This document shows, in pieces, positions 11,014 through 21,450 of a stretch of 64,000 nucleotides of DNA. Under the pieces are notes generated by a model. That model was not told the origin of the DNA, ran no database searches, and saw nothing but the letters and a program-made list of their open reading frames with translations. Source of the DNA: Theropithecus gelada (lineage: Eukaryota > Chordata > Mammalia > Primates > Cercopithecidae); assembly GCF_003255815.1 (NCBI RefSeq), contig NC_037668.1:61591500-61655499 (forward strand), given 5' to 3'. Made by a program: the position numbers and the translations under genes. Every line of letters starts with the position of its first letter. Position 1 is the stretch's first letter.

Positions 11014-11058
11014 TGTGTGTGTGTGTGTGCGCACGCGTGTGTGTGTGTGTGTGTGTGT
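11014..11058. repeat. (TG)n/(CG) alternating tract
   Basis: A 45-nt stretch of unbroken pyrimidine-purine alternation: TG repeats, a central 'gcgcacgcg' block, then TG repeats. Alternating CG inside TG is the classical Z-DNA-forming composition. Confidence 0.95.
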
Positions 11059-11261
11059 CAGTACTGCTGCTAGGTGACTGCAGATGCCACCCTGAAAAAA
11101 TAATCAAACAGCTCTTTAAGTGATGCTTCATGCAGGGTTTCCATGGCAACGCTTTATGAAACAGCAAGGCGAACTTTGGTAGGCTCCCCCCACCCCCACG
11201 CCTCTTTCCCTGACTGCCACAGGGATCCTCGTTCCATGAGGCTGTGTTTTCTCAAAGCACT

Positions 11262-11418
11262 GGGTCCTCTTGGCTGTGGGACCTTGACTTGATTACTTAC
11301 CCCCTCTCTGTCTCAGTTTCCTCACTCATAAATGAGGACAATGATAGTATCTATCACATAGGATTGTTCTGAGAATGAAATGAGTTGGTAAGTGTGAAGC
11401 ACCTCTTCCATGGTTAGT
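11262..11418 (+). mobile_element. MIR SINE, sense
   Basis: 'cttggctgtgggaccttgac', 'ctcagtttcctcactcataa', 'aggattgttctgagaatgaa' in MIR order. Confidence 0.9.
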
Positions 11419-11419
11419 G

Positions 11420-11985
11420 TGGTAAGCAGAATTCTGAAATGCCCTTCAGCATCCCATCCCTTGGTCCCATCTCCACAATACCCTCCCTTTGGGTGTGAAT
11501 AGGACCCATAGAGATGATGGGCTGTCACCCCCATGACTAGGTAAAGTTATATGGCAAAGATGAAGGGATTTTTTTTTTGCAGACGTAATTGAGGTCCCTG
11601 ATGAGTTGACTTTGAGTTAATCCAAAAAGAAATTCTCCTGGGTGAGCCTGGTCAAATCAGGTGAGCCCTGAGGGTTTGGAGGTTAGAGACTTGAAGCAGT
11701 AGAGACTTTTCTGCTGACCTTGAAGAAGGAAGCCGTCCTGATTTTACAGCTGTAAGGAAACCTTTTTGCCACCAATTACATGAACTTGAGAGAGGCTCTG
11801 GGGTCTCTGATAAAACCCCAGCCTCAGCCGCGCCTGGATGACAGCTTTTGAGACCCTTAATAGAGAACTTAGCTCAGCCATGCCTGGACTTCTGACCCAT
11901 GGAAACTGTGTGGTAATAAATGTGGTTTAAGCTGCTATAAGCGTGGTGATTTTTTTATGCAGCAGTAGAAAGCTGAAACAGTACT
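11420..11985 (+). mobile_element. LTR of ERVL-MaLR (MLT1-like) type
   Basis: It starts 'gtggtaagcagaattctgaa', contains 'tatggcaaagatgaaggg' and 'ggtgagcctggtcaaatc', and ends with 'cttctgacccatggaaactg' then 'tggtaataaatgtggtttaa' (a polyadenylation-like AATAAA). This is the word order of a common family of solo LTR-like repeats. The MLT1 assignment is from memory. Confidence 0.65.
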
Positions 11986-12373
11986 GAAGAGATGTTCACG
12001 CTTGCGGATATGATACCCCTCCGCCCGCACAAGGCCCTCGCCATGCTGTGTTGTAGCTGCCCATTTATCTTGACTCCCTGCTGACCTGTGACCTTCCCAC
12101 ACAGATGCCCAGTAAAGGTAAGCCCCTGCTCAATTTTCCAGATCAGATAACATGTGCTTCCCTCGTGGTCACAATGAGATGATATCTGGAAATAGCGACC
12201 TGCTCATCTAGGTGGAGAGGAAAAGCGTCTGCTCTGAAGACTATGGATGCTTCTCTTTGTTTACTCTGAGCCTAGATAAAAAATGCCACAGAGAAGGCGT
12301 GTGGTGACACGTGTGACACCGCTGGCTTAATTGCCAATGTGAGAACACACAAAAGCCTGAAACTCCGCCAAGG
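11986..12373. other. Unique block, candidate conserved element (12110-12370)
   Basis: No repeat is seen. 12110-12370 keeps several CpGs ('tagcgacctgctcatc', 'cacgtgtgacaccgctggct') and carries words such as 'tgtttac' (forkhead-like), an ACGTG box, and 'cttaattgccaatgtg'. It may be regulatory; this is texture-based only. Confidence 0.3.
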
Positions 12374-12450
12374 CAGGGATCGTGTATGCCTCAACCTTAT
12401 CAACGGCCCAGCACAATGCCAGACACACACAGATATTTGTTAAGTCAGAA
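12374..12450 (+). mobile_element. L2 LINE 3' end fragment
   Basis: 'gcagggatcgtgtatgcctc' then 'cccagcacaatgccagacac' and 'agatatttgttaagtc' correspond to the last bases of L2. Confidence 0.8.
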
Positions 12451-12474
12451 ATGAGTTATTGCCTCCCATTTCCA

Positions 12475-13065
12475 CTAAATGTAGAATAAAACCCAAAGTC
12501 CTCCCTGTGACCTCAGAGGTGGGCCTGCGTGTTCTGGCCCGAGCAGCCTCTCTGTCCTCGGGCCCTACCTCTAGGTGACCAATTTAGTCCCAGTTTGCCT
12601 GGGACGTATCCAGGTTTAGTACTGAAAGTCCTGTGTCCTGGAAAACCCTCTGTCAAAGCAAAGCAACACAATTGCTCACCCTGCCCCCTCCCCCTCCTGC
12701 TGCCCTTAACTCCTTCCATAGGGGCCTTCAGGTGGCTCCTCACACCGGCCAAACTCAAAGCTCTTTGCAGTGTCTGCAAAAACTCCTGGCTTCACATCTT
12801 TCAGGTCTCTTCTCAAGGGTCAGCTCCTCCAGGAAGCCCTCACAGACTGCCCTGTCCCATGTAACGCAGCTCACCACTCTCTTCCCCGACCCTGCTTTTG
12901 TTCTGCATGCCATTTATCCCAATCTGAAATTAGATTATTTTTTGGTTGGCTTGTCCCCTGGCTGTCTCTCCACTAGAAGTCAACCTCTACAAGGGCAGCG
13001 GCTTTTTTGCATTCCTGCTGGATCCTAGCAGTGTGGGCATAGGTCAAATGAATGAATGAATAAAG
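12475..13065 (+). mobile_element. L2 LINE, split by a small element
   Basis: L2 begins with 'gaataaaacccaaagtcctc' and 'gcgtgttctggcccgag', is interrupted at 12574-12680, and resumes through 'ggtctcttctcaagggtcag', 'ccaggaagccctcacagact' and 'agaagtcaacctctacaagg' to 'gaatgaatgaataaag'. Confidence 0.9.
12574..12680. mobile_element. Small MITE-like element inside L2
   Basis: About 107 bp that does not fit L2. It opens 'ggtgaccaatt' and closes with a sequence whose complement is 'ggtgagcaatt' (10 of 11 bases), giving terminal inverted repeats. The interior ('cccagtttgcctgggac', 'actgaaagtcctgtgtcc') resembles a known human MITE that I cannot name firmly. No clear target duplication is visible. 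Confidence 0.6.
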
Positions 13066-13589
13066 CTTTGTCTGGCAACTTGACTTGCAGCCCCTTTTCA
13101 AATCCTGATCCCCACGTGACAGAAGCCCTCTGGGTCTCAGGAGGTCACACTGGTTCACAGTGAGGACCCTACCCTGCTCCTGCCCCCAGCCCACTCTTGC
13201 CGTCCCTGGTGCCTCCAGGGCTGTGCTGACTGTCATCTTTCAACTCAAGCTGGCCTCTTGCCCCACCCTATCCTCGTCCTCAGGCGGACCTCCTGGGAAT
13301 CCCCAGAGGCCCAGCTCCCTGGAATGGGTCTCGGCCTCAGACCACCTCCTCTGTGCTGGAAACTGTCTTTCATTTGTCAGAGGTTTCAGCAATCTCACAT
13401 CTGCTCTGCCTTTGGCATACCTCACTCAATTATTCAACACACAAAATCCACGGGAGGTGGATTCGCTCACACAGACATTATCAGACCACTGACTTGGAAC
13501 CTTGATGCTCTCTGGAAGCAGTTTCTTCCTAATTATTAAATAATTTATTTTATAACTCTGTGGAGCAGTCTGGGCCAGCCATCGGGGAC
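13066..13589. other. Unclassified unique sequence
   Basis: No repeat recognised. There is an AT-rich patch at 13530-13555 ('aattattaaataatttattt'). Open frames on both strands are not supported as genes. Confidence 0.4.
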
Positions 13590-13715
13590 AGGGACATTGA
13601 TCAGACATAGGTCCTGCATGGTGTTGTGGGGGAGACAGATGTGCAGCCAAATAATTACAGAGAGATAAGGGGTGCTGCAGTGGAAGCTTGTGCCAGGCAC
13701 CACGGGAGCCCAGGG
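13590..13715 (-). mobile_element. L2 LINE fragment, antisense
   Basis: 'gttgtgggggagacagatgt', 'gcagccaaataattacagag' and 'agataaggggtgctgcagtg' follow the L2 complement ('gggggagacagacaataaac' region). Confidence 0.8.
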
Positions 13716-14539
13716 GCACTGCACGCATTTCCCATGGAAACAGAGACTCTCATTTGCCAACCTTTCTGAGCTTGGGAATCAGACGCCTCCTCCCCCAGCT
13801 AACAGGATCTCTCTGGAGGATGATAATTTTGCATTTCAGTCTCAGTATATGTGTATGTATACGATGTCTTTAGAAAGCGCCCACTGATTAGGGACATATC
13901 TGGTTTGAGGGCGACTCTGGAATTAGTGAGTTATTGGAAGGCAGTGATTCAGGAAGCATGTCCATGGCAGGTGGGGTCTCACGTGGGCCACATCTCCCAT
14001 CCTTTTCCTGATCCCTGTGTGGGCACAGACAACCCCAGGCCACAATTTCTGACTCCATCTCCTGCCCTTCTCTATTGTTTCTGGTTTACTGGTCCTTAAA
14101 TGAAATCCAGACCATCAATGCACTAGAGGGCATCAGCCCCCTCCCCTGCCAATCCCCTACTTGCCAGCTGTAGTCACACTTTCCAAGGAGGAGCACCCAC
14201 AACTCATGGCTTGGCAGCCTCCCTGCCTGGTCTCACCATCACCCCAGAGCCCCCTGCAGGTGTATCAGTGGGTGTCAAAGGCTTTGTAGTTGATGTCACT
14301 GGGCATCCTCACAAGGACTTGTGCTTCCCCCAGTTCAAGACCAGCCTGATCCCAAACCCCACTTCTTTCTCACAGCCTGCCTCTGCCTTTGACATTCCAT
14401 TAGGCCTGTGTAAGACTGGGGAGCTGTGCTCACTGGGACAGGAGTCTCCTGGCCTGCGTGCCCTGTCCTGCTTGGAAGGCAAAGGACGCCGTGTCTCAGT
14501 GACATCTGGGAGGGAGTGGCAATGTCATGGTGTGGTTCC
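13716..14539. other. Unclassified unique sequence
   Basis: No recognisable repeat, RNA gene or exon. A 135-codon + frame (14211-14618) runs into the following MIR and has no domain. Confidence 0.4.
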
Positions 14540-15140
14540 GAGCATGGTTCTGGAATCAGATAGGCCTGGGTATCTACCTCAGCTGTGTGACTTTGAGAAC
14601 TACACCATACCTCTCTGATCTCCAGGGGCCTCATCAGTGAGCTGAGAGTGAGATGCTTTGAATGCGAGCCTAGTGAGAGGTGTTTGGGTCATGGGGGTGG
14701 ATCTCTCATGAAGGCTTTGGTGCTGTCCTGGCAGTAATGAGTGAGTGAGTGAGTTCTCACTCCATGAGTTCACACAGTTGATCGTTTAAAGGAGCCTGAA
14801 ATCCCCTCTCTTTCTCTCTTGCTCCCTTTCTTGCCATAGGACACGCTGGCTCCCCTTCACCTTCCTCCATGACTGTAAACTTCCTGAGGCCTCACCAGAA
14901 GCAGATGCTGGCACTATGCTTCATGTACAGCCTACAGAACCGTGAATCAAATCAACCTCTTTTATTTATGAATTGCCCAGCCTCACACATTCCTTTATAG
15001 CAACACAAATGGACAAATACAGGGAGTTATTAAGACTCAGGGATGTTCAGAGGATTAAATGAGATAGATCATGTGAAAAACACATGTCACAGACACTGGC
15101 ACCTAGTAAGGACTCAGTAAATGGTACACTAGCTGTTCAG
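14540..15140 (+). mobile_element. MIR SINE split by an MST/MLT1-type LTR
   Basis: The left MIR part is 14540-14653 ('ctggaatcagataggcctgg', 'cagctgtgtgactttgag'). The right part is about 15021-15140 ('cagaggattaaatgagatag', 'actggcacctagtaagga'). The two halves join correctly if the LTR is removed, so the LTR is the younger insertion. Confidence 0.85.
14654..15020 (+). mobile_element. MaLR LTR (MSTA/MSTB-like), solo
   Basis: Sense MST/MLT1 words in order: 'gaggtgtttgggtcatgggg', 'ggatctctcatgaaggcttt', 'tgaggcctcaccagaagcag', 'cttcatgtacagcctacaga', 'aaattgcccagcctc'-type end. The first ~60 bp of the usual LTR is mostly missing. A GAGT run (14739-14753) sits inside. Confidence 0.88.
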
Positions 15141-15599
15141 GCTGGAGGGAATGGAAAACATTCCAGCAAATTCATGCAGTTTGGGCAAGAGAGAGGATGC
15201 TCAGGCTCCTTTGCTCAGGACTTGTACTGCAGGGCCAGCAGCCTCACTCACAGTTGACGTCTTCCTTGCATGCTTCCCTCCTCTATGCAGGCTTCATCCA
15301 CTTTTAATGATGAGGAGCAGGTCTGCCTGAAAGCGGCCCCTGGGGAGGGGGAGCGGGTTCTGTATGTGGGCAGTGTTGCTATTTAGGCGGCTTGCTCTCT
15401 TACCCAAAAGAGTTTGGGGTTCAGGGGGCCACAGAAAGACTTCATTTGAGTAAAGCATGTGCAGCGTCTGTGCAAACACTCATGCTCTGTGGAATCCAGC
15501 CGCTTTCAAGCAAGGTCAGCCTGGGTTCTCACAGGGGATTTGAAGCAGGATTCACTTGACAAACATCTGATTTACAAGGAACCTTGAGGGAACAAATTT
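15141..15599. other. Unclassified unique sequence
   Basis: No recognisable feature; short frames only. Confidence 0.4.
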
Positions 15600-16092
15600 A
15601 TTACGGCTTCTCTACTCCAATGCCCCAACAGCTTCCCCTCTTACTCAGAGGAAATGCCAGGTCCTTGCAGTGGCCTGCAGGGCCCCAGGTGAGTTGCTTC
15701 TTCTCTGCCTTCCTCTCTACCCCTCCCTTGCTGCTGCCTCTGGGCCTTTGCACTTGCAGCTCCCTCTGCCTGGAATAATCTTCCTCCCCCAAATCAGCAA
15801 GATTCACTCCCTCATTTCCTTCAGGTGTTTCCACAAATGTCTGCTTCTCAGAGAGATCCTCTTTAAAACTGCATCCAGACCCATCTCTCTCCACTTCTAT
15901 TCCCTGTTTCCTTTTTATTCGTAGCATCTGATACATCATACAGAACCTGTAATCACACGTTTATTTTCTCTGGAATGCAAGCTCGTGAAGGAAGAGGTTT
16001 CTGTCTGTTTCCTTTATTTTTGTCTTTAGAGCTTAGAGCAATGTCTGGCATGTAGTTGGCCCTCAGTAAATATCTATGAATGAATGAATAAG
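15600..16092 (+). mobile_element. L2 LINE, 3' segment
   Basis: L2 sense: 'cctctgggcctttgcacttg', 'ctccctctgcctggaataat', 'caagctcgtgaaggaagagg', then 'gcaatgtctggcatgtagtt' and 'tgaatgaatgaataag'. Confidence 0.95.
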
Positions 16093-16184
16093 GGAAAGGA
16101 AGAATGAAGAGCAGGTGTCACCTGCCTGAAAGTGCAGATCTTGCTGTCAAAAGGTTGAGAGTCTAGAACCTGTCTTCCTCACCC

Positions 16185-16312
16185 TGGATCCAACAGCAGT
16201 GTCTTAAATGCAACCCCGGCCACACCATTCTCCTCTCAAAACCCCTTATGGGGCCCCTCACCTAATCTGAATACCTACCCCCGGCTTACGCACCTGGCTC
16301 CCCACCGCATCT
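16185..16312 (+). mobile_element. L2 LINE fragment
   Basis: 'ctctcaaaaccccttatggg' and 'ctgaatacctacccccggct' resemble the L2 stretch around 'aaaaccctccaatggctccc'. Diverged. Confidence 0.55.
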
Positions 16313-17195
16313 GCCCTTCTGCACCTTGACAGCCCATTAGAATCTCTGAGGAACTTTAAAATACAGATGTCTGGGTTCTACTCCCAAAGATTTCGGTTTA
16401 TTTGGTCTGGGATGAGGTCTCAGCAAGGGCTTTCTTACAGCCTTTTTGAGGTTATAATTGGCATATATTTAAAGTGTACACACTTTATTTTAACTACAAA
16501 TACTTGAAGTGTACACTTTGATATATTTTAAAGTAGGTATACTCCTCTTAAACCATCACCACAATCAGGATAATGAAAGTATCAATCATCCCCGAGATTT
16601 TCCTTGGGACCCACCCCATGCAGTCCCTCTCTCTTCTCCTCTCTATCCTCTCTCCCCAGGCAACCACTGATCTGCTTTCCCTCACTCTCAATTAGTTTAA
16701 AATGTGCAGAATTTCATATAAATGCAATCATACAGGACTCATTTTGGTCTGATTTATTCCACTCAGGATAGTTCACTTGATATTCATCCATGCTATTGCT
16801 TGTATCAGTTCCTTCTTGTTTATTGCTGTGTAGTATTTCATTGAAGGGATATACCACCATTTAGTTATTCATTCATCTGTTGATGGACCTTTGCATTATT
16901 TCTAGTTTTCTGTTCTTACAAATAAAACTACTATAAACATTTGGGTACAAGTCTTTGTGTGGACATATGTGTTTATTTTCCTTGGGGTAATGCCTGGGAG
17001 TAGAATGGCTGTGTCAGATGGCGGATGTGTCTTTAACTTTTCAAGAAACTGCCAAGCTGCCAAGCTTTTTGTCTAAAGTGGTTGTGCCATTTTGTCTTCT
17101 CACCTACAGTGTATGAGAGTCTCCATGAGTCTGCAGATTTTTAAAAGATCTTTGGATGGTTCTAACGTGGGGTTCGGGATTAGAATAACAGCTCT
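16313..17195 (+). mobile_element. hAT-type (MER5-group) relic split by L1M
   Basis: Left part 16313-16435 ('ttagaatctctgaggaactt', 'tttatttggtctgggatgag'). Right part about 17135-17195 ('cagatttttaaaagatcttt', 'ggttctaacgtggggttc'). Together they follow a short MER5-like, non-autonomous hAT element. Its middle is interrupted by an antisense L1M. Confidence 0.65.
16436..17134 (-). mobile_element. L1M LINE-1 ORF2 end/3' UTR, antisense
   Basis: Antisense L1 landmarks: 'ggttataattggcatatatt', 'ggcaaccactgatctgcttt', 'ttcatccatgctattgcttg', 'catctgttgatggacctttg', then 'gtgccattttgtcttctcac'. The reading frame is destroyed. Confidence 0.92.
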
Positions 17196-17224
17196 AAACA
17201 GTAACATCTTTGAGATTGAAGTGG

Positions 17225-17445
17225 TTCCATGAAGTGATGGAGAGAGAAGGCTCTGCAGCAAGACTGTCCAGGTTCAAATCCTGGTTCTACCACTTCCCAG
17301 ATGTGGGATGTATCCTTTCTATGTCTCAATGTGTTCAGCTAAAACACGGAGATGATAATAACAGTGCCTGCCTCATAGGACTATTGTGAAGAAAGAAGTA
17401 CATAGAGTGTACTTAAACCAGCCCCTGGCACATGATCAGCACCTC
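17225..17445 (+). mobile_element. MIR SINE, nearly full length
   Basis: 'gtccaggttcaaatcctggt', 'taccacttcccagatgtggg', 'gcctgcctcataggactatt', 'cagcccctggcacatgatca' in MIR order. Confidence 0.93.
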
Positions 17446-17849
17446 ATCCATATCTGAAATTCTCTTTGAATCTCTGCACTCCTAGTCCCCAGTAAAACTT
17501 GCTTGGCACATGTTAGGCTCCCTGGAGGTAATTGCTGGATTAATGAAGAAATAAGCAACTGGAATAGGACAAGGGCAGAGGTTCTAGAAGCCTTAAGGTT
17601 TCTATATTCCAGGTTTCTGACTTGTTTTGAGATAATTTTAGGACTCATCCTCCCACTCCCACCAAGACTTCTGCTTTTCTGTTTTTATTTCTGAGGATGG
17701 GGACCCCAAGCCTCTTCTCTCCTTCTGATCTGTCCTAGCAGATAGATGCACAACCCCTCTCATCATATGAAAGTCCCTGCTCCCAGACCACCAAAGCGGG
17801 GCCTTTCTGGCCCTAGATGGTTGAGGGGTGGGATGCTGTAGCACTGGGA
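17446..17849. other. Unclassified unique sequence
   Basis: No repeat or exon recognised. Confidence 0.4.
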
Positions 17850-18117
17850 GTTCAGGTTACAGAACCAGGTGTATCTGGCTTTATATTCTGGCTCTCCCCT
17901 TAACTATGAGCTGAGTGACTGGGGACACATCACTGGACTTCTCTGTGCTCAGTGTCCTCATTGATGAAATGGCTTCTCTGTGCTCAGTGTCCTCATTGAT
18001 GAAATGGCAGTGCTCATAACACCTCTGTAGCAAGACTGTGGAGGATCAGATGAGAACTTGCATTTAGCACTGCGACAAGTAGCACATGGAAAGCACTCAG
18101 GAAACATTTACTATTCT
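17850..18117 (+). mobile_element. MIR SINE carrying an internal duplication
   Basis: MIR words 'tctggctctccccttaacta', 'gactggggacacatcactgg', 'gcacatggaaagcactcagg' are in order, but the 'cctcattgatgaaatgg' portion is present twice (see the tandem entry). Confidence 0.88.
17938..18007. repeat. Exact 35-bp tandem duplication
   Basis: 17938-17972 and 17973-18007 are identical over 35 bases, beginning 'cttctctgtgctcagtgtcc'. The unit lies in the conserved core of a MIR. Perfect identity inside an otherwise diverged repeat implies a recent event. Confidence 0.97.
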
Positions 18118-18999
18118 TCTTTATACCTCAAAGGTGCAGAGGCAGAGGGCTACTTGGCCCAGGCACCTGGACTGACTCTGTCCCTCTGGGTTGCCTCGAA
18201 TCAGCAAGCTTCTCCTTGGTAAACCTCATGGAGCTTGAGTCAAAATCACCCAGGATGGGGTTAGAATTCTTCTCTCCACTCATCCTCTTCCCCTCGACCG
18301 TGGAGTGAAGGCCCTCCTGCTTCCCACTTTCCACAGAGGGCCTCTTGGGTGAAGGCCTGATAAAGAGCTTATGGTGATGTGTCTTCCCTGATTTGCAAGG
18401 CCTCATCATTCTTGTCATTCCTAGCTTTATAATTTCACTGTCTGGCTCTGAAATTATGCAAGAGAACAAATGCATGCCACACTTAGTGCCATAAACACAC
18501 AACCTCCAGGTTCTTGTTGAAGGGTCCTCTTGGGTGCTGGTGACCCTCTCCATACCTTCAACTTGCTCCAACCATGGCCATGGGATAAGTATGATGGTGA
18601 AGGATGCCCCCTTGTGCCTCAGCTGATGCTGGGTGCTGTCAGGAAGTGCTCTATAACTGGGGTCCTTGCCTTCAGGGATTCTCACCTAATGCTACATTGA
18701 CATTAGACATCTAGGCACAATAACCCTCTAAAAATACTTCCTGTCTACCAGTTTATTAAATGCAGGTAAGAATGGTTACCTAATTTTCAGGGCGCAGTGC
18801 TGGATGAAAATGCAGGGCCTCTTGTTCAAAAAATGGTTCATAATTTCAAGATGGTAGTAGCAGAGCATAATACCATGCATAGGGTCCTCGGTGCCCTGTG
18901 TGACCGCACAGTTCGTGAACCCATGAAGCTGGCCCTGAATGCGGATAGCCACATTAGGGGTACATCCTTTCCATAAGCCATATGACTGGCAACAGAATG
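18118..18999. other. Unclassified unique sequence
   Basis: The minus strand holds a 185-codon open frame (18128-18685) with no recognisable domain, signal or membrane segment. The length is within chance expectation, so I record it but do not call it a gene. Confidence 0.4.
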
Positions 19000-19225
19000 A
19001 ATAAGCAGGCAAGGAGTCCCTCCTCAGGGAATCACAACCTAATGCAGGATGCAGAGAGGAGAGAAACCAGCAGTAAGCACAGCACAGGGTATAAGTCCAA
19101 TGGTCAAGGAATGAGGTGGAATGGCATGAGCTTAGTGGAAGTAGCTCACCCGCTCTGGGGAGACAAGGGAGGGGTCAGAGATGGCTTCCAGGAAGAAATG
19201 ATGCAAGACCTGAATCTTACAGGAC
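19000..19225 (-). mobile_element. L2 LINE fragment, antisense
   Basis: 'gaatcacaacctaatgcagg', 'ggggtcagagatggcttcca', 'ggaagaaatgatgcaagacc' and 'tgaatcttacagg' follow the L2 complement (block ending 'gagctgagacctgaagg'). Confidence 0.75.
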
Positions 19226-19584
19226 AGGAAACCTACATGGCTCCCTGAACTTCCATGGAGTTTCCTAATCCAAGGACTCCAGCCTTGAGCCTCTCTGGTC
19301 TTGACTCCAGATTCTGCCAGCTCACCAGCAATGAAGCCTTCTTGACTGCAATTCTAGGCCAACCTTGATCTCACCTGCACATCCCTAGCAGCAACCATGG
19401 AAATTTTCTGCCCTGATGGTTGCAAGTCCTCGAAGGCCTGGTCTACATAAAGTAGACTTTTGGTCCAGGACATAATTCCCAATTATACTGAGGCTTAAAT
19501 GTGAATCACATGTGCCAGGAGGCTGGCATGTGAGGGAGACACTCAGCTAGTGAAGAAACCTTATTGACCCCTCAGGATCTTGGG
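19226..19584. other. Unclassified unique sequence
   Basis: No recognisable repeat or gene. Confidence 0.4.
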
Positions 19585-20340
19585 TTCTAGGGGCTTTGTT
19601 GTTGGGGTTTATGTGGCAACTCTGTAAAGTGATAAGAATCTTTATTTTATTGTGAAAAATCGTTTCACAAAATAGAGCCAACTGCCCAGGGTGGTAATGA
19701 AAGTGAAAAGTAAGAGAGGGAGTCTAAGGAAGTAATAGTTTCTAGCAAGAAAATAGAAGCTGCGGGTGAATTAAGGAGTGGATGTTGAATTTGATGGTGG
19801 CTCTGATTTGCGAGTGTTTGAAAACAAGAAAAAGATGATTTATGAAATCATTTCAGCAAGTGCTTCAGCCAGGGCAAAAATTGCTCATTGAGTGGGAATG
19901 AATACTTTTGTGACAGCTAAAAAGGCGGTTGAGAGTGTTGTGAGTATATGCCCAGGAATCCCACAACTCTCTGTGGAAAAGCGCTCAGACTACAGCTGGG
20001 AGCCACGTCAACATTTCCATAAAGCACCAGGTGGTGGAGGCAGTCCTGTGGCTGCTGAGCTGACCTTTAAGCTTGAGGAAAGGTTTAAACGTTTTGCAAA
20101 GCGTTTTCCCTTGCCTCAGGAGAAGTTAATAGGGGTGTGGCATTATTATTCATCACGATTCTATTTCGTCTTAGAAGCCTTAGTTCAACTCCATGTGAAT
20201 GTGTTGGTCATAATGATGTGGGGCGATGTAGAGGAGAGTATATTTTAGTGGAGAATTGATTTTAATATTTTATAAATGGCTTTGATCTCATATTTATGGA
20301 ATCATTAAAGGTCTGAAGAGGTCACCGAAACATTTTTTCT
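19585..20340. other. Long unique block, candidate conserved enhancer-like element
   Basis: About 750 bp free of any repeat I recognise, AT-rich but with retained CpGs ('aatcgtttcaca', 'tttaaacgttttgcaaagcg', 'catcacgattctatttcg'). It has GATA ('gtgataagaatc'), E-box ('caccaggtggtgg') and AT-rich homeodomain-like words ('attattattcatcac'). A 118-codon frame (19892-20248) has no domain. The texture is that of conserved non-coding DNA; function is not shown. Confidence 0.4.
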
Positions 20341-20359
20341 TAAGTACACACTTCACAGA

Positions 20360-20375
20360 TTTTTTTTTTTTTTTT
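20360..20375. repeat. T16 homopolymer
   Basis: Sixteen T with no LINE or SINE body attached on either side that I can recognise. Confidence 0.95.
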
Positions 20376-21344
20376 AGTAGCGGGGGTAGTCTATAAAAGA
20401 TATTTGAGGATCTGGGAATGTCAGGTTCTCAGGATAGGCCTGGCTTGAATTCCAAGGCTCTACACATACAGGTAGACATCCACACCCCAGTGTGAACAAA
20501 TACTCCTGTTTCATCACCCAGCACACCTGCACCCACAGGTGAACCCAGGCTCAAATGTGCATACCCTCCTTCCCTACACCATTAAGGTATCTCTATTGAT
20601 TTCTTTCTCTCCATAGTGATCCACATCCCCCTCTGCACTCCCCAAGTCAAATCCCAGCCAAACATCCATGATGGTCACCCAACAGGTGTTCCAGAGGTAT
20701 TATGAAAAACAATATATTAACTCCTTGTAACCAGGAAGTCAGGGCTTCCATCTTGGAGGGAATGCCTCAGGGGGCCTTCCCAATGAGATTAGGGCCAATA
20801 GGTTTGGGGTGCCCCAGTGCCAATGCCTCACTTGGGGCAATGGGTCTCTGAGAAGATCTCAGGTCACATTCTTTGTTTCAGTTTTATTTGCACTTTGTGA
20901 CCTCCAGTCTGTGAAGAAGAACCTCCATGGGGCAGGATAAACCTTGAGATGAAGGAAGGAGGGCTGGTCTGAAGAGCCCCATCCTCTAGGATAACAGAGA
21001 CTCAGAAGGATGCCACGTCTTCCTTAGACAGTTTTCTGCAAGGCGGTCAGAAACCACAGATGAGATCCCATCACTGCAGGAGTATTCTTAGATGCTAAAG
21101 CATAGAAGCTGCCCATCTCTGCGACTATTTTCAACCCCTGGCTAACTATCACAAGCAAGGAAAATTTGATGGGTCATGGTCTTAGTGTGCCTATGTTGAG
21201 CCGATCCTAGATGCTTTTCCAGCTACTAATTTATTGGTCTTTGTTAAACTTTCCCTGATACTGACATAAAAAATAAGAGCCCATGTGAGAGAGAGGTTGA
21301 ATTCTCTCTTTATTCTGTGACCAGCAAAATATAGAGTAGCAGGA
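20376..21344. other. Unclassified unique sequence
   Basis: No repeat or gene recognised over about 970 bp. Confidence 0.4.
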
Positions 21345-21450
21345 GAACTAGCTGGGGAACTGGGGCACTTGGATTCAAGGTCCCGCCCCACAACCTGACA
21401 GCAAGGCCACGTGACAGCCTGAGCTTCAGCTTTCCCGCTTCTAAACTCCT
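21345..21450 (+). mobile_element. Probable MIR SINE fragment
   Basis: 'ggggcacttggattcaaggt' followed by 'cacgtgacagcctgagcttc' resembles a strongly diverged MIR. Confidence 0.45.

Noticed and set aside
18128..18685. 185-codon open frame on -
   Set aside because: No recognisable motif, signal or membrane segment; chance length.
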